Source of the DNA: Natronospira bacteriovora
GTDB lineage: Bacteria > Pseudomonadota > Gammaproteobacteria > Natronospirales > Natronospiraceae
Length of the DNA: 64,000 nucleotides
Assembly (NCBI RefSeq): GCF_030848495.1
Contig: NZ_JAVDDT010000001.1
Coordinates: forward strand, 310,001-374,000
Direction: 5' to 3'
Shown here: positions 63,917 through 64,000 of the stretch, piece after piece
How positions within the stretch are numbered: the stretch's first letter is position 1
How the letters are laid out: every line of letters starts with the position of its first letter
The notes under the pieces: generated by a model
Told to the model about the DNA's origin: nothing
The model's input: the letters and a program-made list of their open reading frames with translations, nothing else
Databases searched by the model: none
Translations under genes and position numbers: made by a program

Positions 63917-64000
63917 ACAGTTCCCAGTGAACAGCTGGTCGTGCCAACCGAATGGCCCTCTGTTTCCTGATTGATCGGTGCCACCCTGAGTGCGAAGTTG
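63906..64000. repeat. Inverted element, GTGAACA family, copy 2 (truncated by window end)
   Basis: Units GTGAACA, GTGAACA, GTTCCCA and GTGAACA run from 63906 to 63933. The spacer then reads TGCCAACCGAATGGCC and TCTGTTTCCTGATTG, homologous to copy 1. The second arm would lie beyond the window. Confidence 0.85.

Overview
This is a GC-rich, densely coded chromosomal window from a gammaproteobacterium. The glyA-nrdR-ribD order, FabA, EttA, DUF1820, the RimK cassette and UbiT/U/V all point that way. Acidic proteins, a two-step hut pathway, hydroxyproline catabolism and membrane-bound nitrate respiration fit a peptide- and amino-acid-using facultative anaerobe, possibly a halophilic relative of the Ectothiorhodospiraceae/Chromatiales. 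That lineage is inference only. No tRNA, rRNA, CRISPR array, insertion sequence or prophage was recognised.

Layout. 1-3.5 kb: ribD (cut by the window edge), nrdR, glyA and a histone-deacetylase-fold hydrolase. 3.6-8.1 kb: a RimB-like retropepsin, RimK, an AstE-like deacylase, then ettA. 8.1-10.5 kb: a small outer-membrane protein, ferredoxin-NADP reductase and a lipoprotein methyltransferase. 10.8-15.8 kb: hutG, hutF, and divergent hutI-hutH, with hutU separately at 21.9-23.6 kb beside an NlpC/P60 lipoprotein. 15.8-21.2 kb: TonB receptor, DUF4382 lipoprotein, PepE, isoprenylcysteine-methyltransferase-like protein and RIO-like kinase. 23.7-26.0 kb: a BlaI repressor and an M56 protease fused to a TonB C-terminus. 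26.7-35.1 kb: purL, YycJ-like hydrolase, DUF1820 and a large propeller-GGDEF sensor. 35.2-39.9 kb: two stress proteins, a globin-coupled chemoreceptor, nadA and a 65-residue unknown. 40-43.3 kb: three genes of hydroxyproline catabolism.

43.4-64 kb is mostly an anaerobic nitrate/NO region: nnrS/nsrR, (fabA and a histone H1-like gene), ubiUV and ubiT for O2-independent quinone synthesis, an AroQ-hemerythrin-DGC-Dnr operon, narK1-narK2-narGHJI, a parvulin, an unknown gene and moeA. FNR/Dnr-type boxes (TTGAT-N4-ATCAA-like) stand before ubiU, between ubiT and aroQ, four times before narK1, between the two stress-protein genes and before the chemoreceptor. They suggest one low-oxygen/NO regulon in which nitrate reduction, its transporters, its quinone supply and its molybdenum cofactor are controlled together.

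The most unusual content is non-coding. Nine intergenic loci carry inverted-repeat elements whose arms are arrays of short tandem units (6, 7, 9 or 10 bp, differing by family), always at the 3' end of at least one gene. A tenth locus, 26043-26635, is a nested palindrome of about 595 bp with several near-perfect 25-30 bp stems and no credible gene. Both deserve checking as mobile, structural or RNA-level elements.
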